Source: a bacterium (GTDB taxonomy: Bacteria > Elusimicrobiota > Elusimicrobia > UBA1565 > UBA9628). Taken from it: a stretch of DNA of 31,911 nt. The notes below the pieces were generated by a model that had not been told where the DNA came from, did no database searches, and saw nothing but the letters and a program-made list of their open reading frames with translations. The stretch is from contig JAJYOT010000013.1 in the NCBI GenBank assembly GCA_021796015.1, positions 1-31,911 of the forward strand, given 5' to 3'. This document shows positions 31,258-31,911 of the stretch, one piece after another. A program made the position numbers and the translations under genes. Each line of letters begins with the position of its first letter. The stretch's first letter is position 1.

Positions 31258-31911
31258 TCAGTTTGAGCTGTCTCCGGGGAGCACATGCTCGGGAACATCT
31301 TTAAAGGAAGTCGGCTTTCCATTTTCGAAATTCAGAACCCAGGCGCGGTCAAAAACATCTCCCTTCCAGGAATCCGGGGCCGAGTCCCATCCAAAAGAGC
31401 GGACGAGATTGGGAATGTCGTGATGTTCCCAGCAAATGAGAACCATCTTTCCGGCATAATCAAGGCTAGTTTTAATGGACTGAGCCATCGCATCCCCGTC
31501 TCTTTTGGCATAATTTTCGTTAATGGGAAGACCTAAGCTATCCGCCAACGGAGTCACCGTTTCTATCGGGCGAAAACTGCCGTCGTTTGAACTAGGGCGC
31601 ATCGCGTAAATCGCGGCCGGAGTCCCATATTGAGTGACTTCCGGATTATTTTTAAAAAACTCGACTAAGGCCCGCGCGCGCGCGCGTCCCTGATCGTTAA
31701 GATGATTTCCAACCGGCGGCTTTTCTCCATGTCGAATGATGATGATCTGAGCGGGACCAACAGTTTCGGCAGAAGCTAAATTTAAAGACACGGGTTCCGG
31801 AACGGTAGAGTCTTCCGCCGGCAAGGAAGAAGGCTGGGAGTTAATGCTGGAAATCGAAGGGGCTTCCGCCCCCTTCGCATCGAACGATTCAGCGGAACAA
31901 AAATGCGGCAA
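31258..31911 (-). CDS. Histidine phosphatase (phosphoglycerate mutase-like) superfamily protein, 5' end outside window
   Basis: The frame is open to the right edge (TTG at the edge is probably not the start), giving at least 217 residues. The first ~50 are low-complexity Ser/Pro-rich, suggesting a secreted or linker region. The catalytic RHG motif is at IIIIRHGEKP (Arg60, His61), and a second His pair lies in ICWEHHDIPNLVRSFGW, as in the branch-2-like histidine phosphatases. The substrate is unknown. A gap of 39 nt separates it from the tandem FabA gene, which has its own promoter. Confidence 0.8.
   Translation of the reverse strand: MPHFCSAESFDAKGAEAPSISSINSQPSSLPAEDSTVPEPVSLNLASAETVGPAQIIIIRHGEKPPVGNHLNDQGRARARALVEFFKNNPEVTQYGTPAAIYAMRPSSNDGSFRPIETVTPLADSLGLPINENYAKRDGDAMAQSIKTSLDYAGKMVLICWEHHDIPNLVRSFGWDSAPDSWKGDVFDRAWVLNFENGKPTSFKDVPEHVLPGDSSN

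Noticed and set aside
1..31911. CRISPR array, tRNA or rRNA genes
   Set aside because: No regular short direct repeats with spacers, no cloverleaf-like sequences and no rRNA words were seen on reading.

Overview
The window is about 32 kb of dense Gram-negative bacterial DNA with moderate GC. Outer-membrane barrel proteins, periplasmic enzymes and lipoprotein-type signals point to a diderm. The style (PorV-like barrels, TPR fusions, a TreT/DUF5752/OtsB cluster) would suit an Elusimicrobiota- or Omnitrophota-like lineage or a deltaproteobacterial relative, but no rRNA or marker gene fixes the phylum. No tRNA, rRNA or CRISPR array was seen.

Left part (1-7.8 kb, all minus strand): the most unusual region. 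A strong promoter drives two Gly/Ala-rich membrane proteins of unknown function. A second promoter with the same -10 hexamer drives a leader resembling a GEMM (cyclic-di-GMP-I) riboswitch, then a tight operon: a PorV-like outer-membrane barrel fused to TPRs, a fusion of the FliF C-terminal part, the FliG middle/C-terminal domains and TPRs, and a long coiled-coil protein that leaves the window. The charged residues FliG uses to generate torque are mostly absent, and no other flagellar gene is visible. I infer a non-flagellar envelope-spanning machine built from flagellar rotor parts, possibly under c-di-GMP control.

Middle part (7.8-18 kb): a membrane-anchored CBM48 protein; rhodanese and mutM; a small secreted protein; a trehalose cluster (otsB, DUF5752, treT); an SSS symporter with a two-TM protein and pyrB; a secreted protein with three Cys-containing Gly/Ser-rich repeats; and a NicO/RcnA-like metal transporter.

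Right part (17.6-31.9 kb, all minus strand): a polyphosphate/phosphate-signalling operon (ppk1, ApaH-like phosphatase, phoB, phoR, rmuC, the last broken by a homopolymer frameshift); a sulfur-compound oxidation cluster (tsdA, DsrE-like, orphan solute-binding protein) behind a LysR regulator; a TetR regulator followed by a nine-residue CGC-ending reading frame and a terminator; a lipoprotein-caspase gene also split at a homopolymer; hot-dog dehydratase-like proteins including a tandem FabA protein; and a partial histidine phosphatase. Two related MITE-like elements with inverted ends and covarying palindromes lie in the intergenic gaps at 23.3-23.6 and 29.4-29.5 kb.
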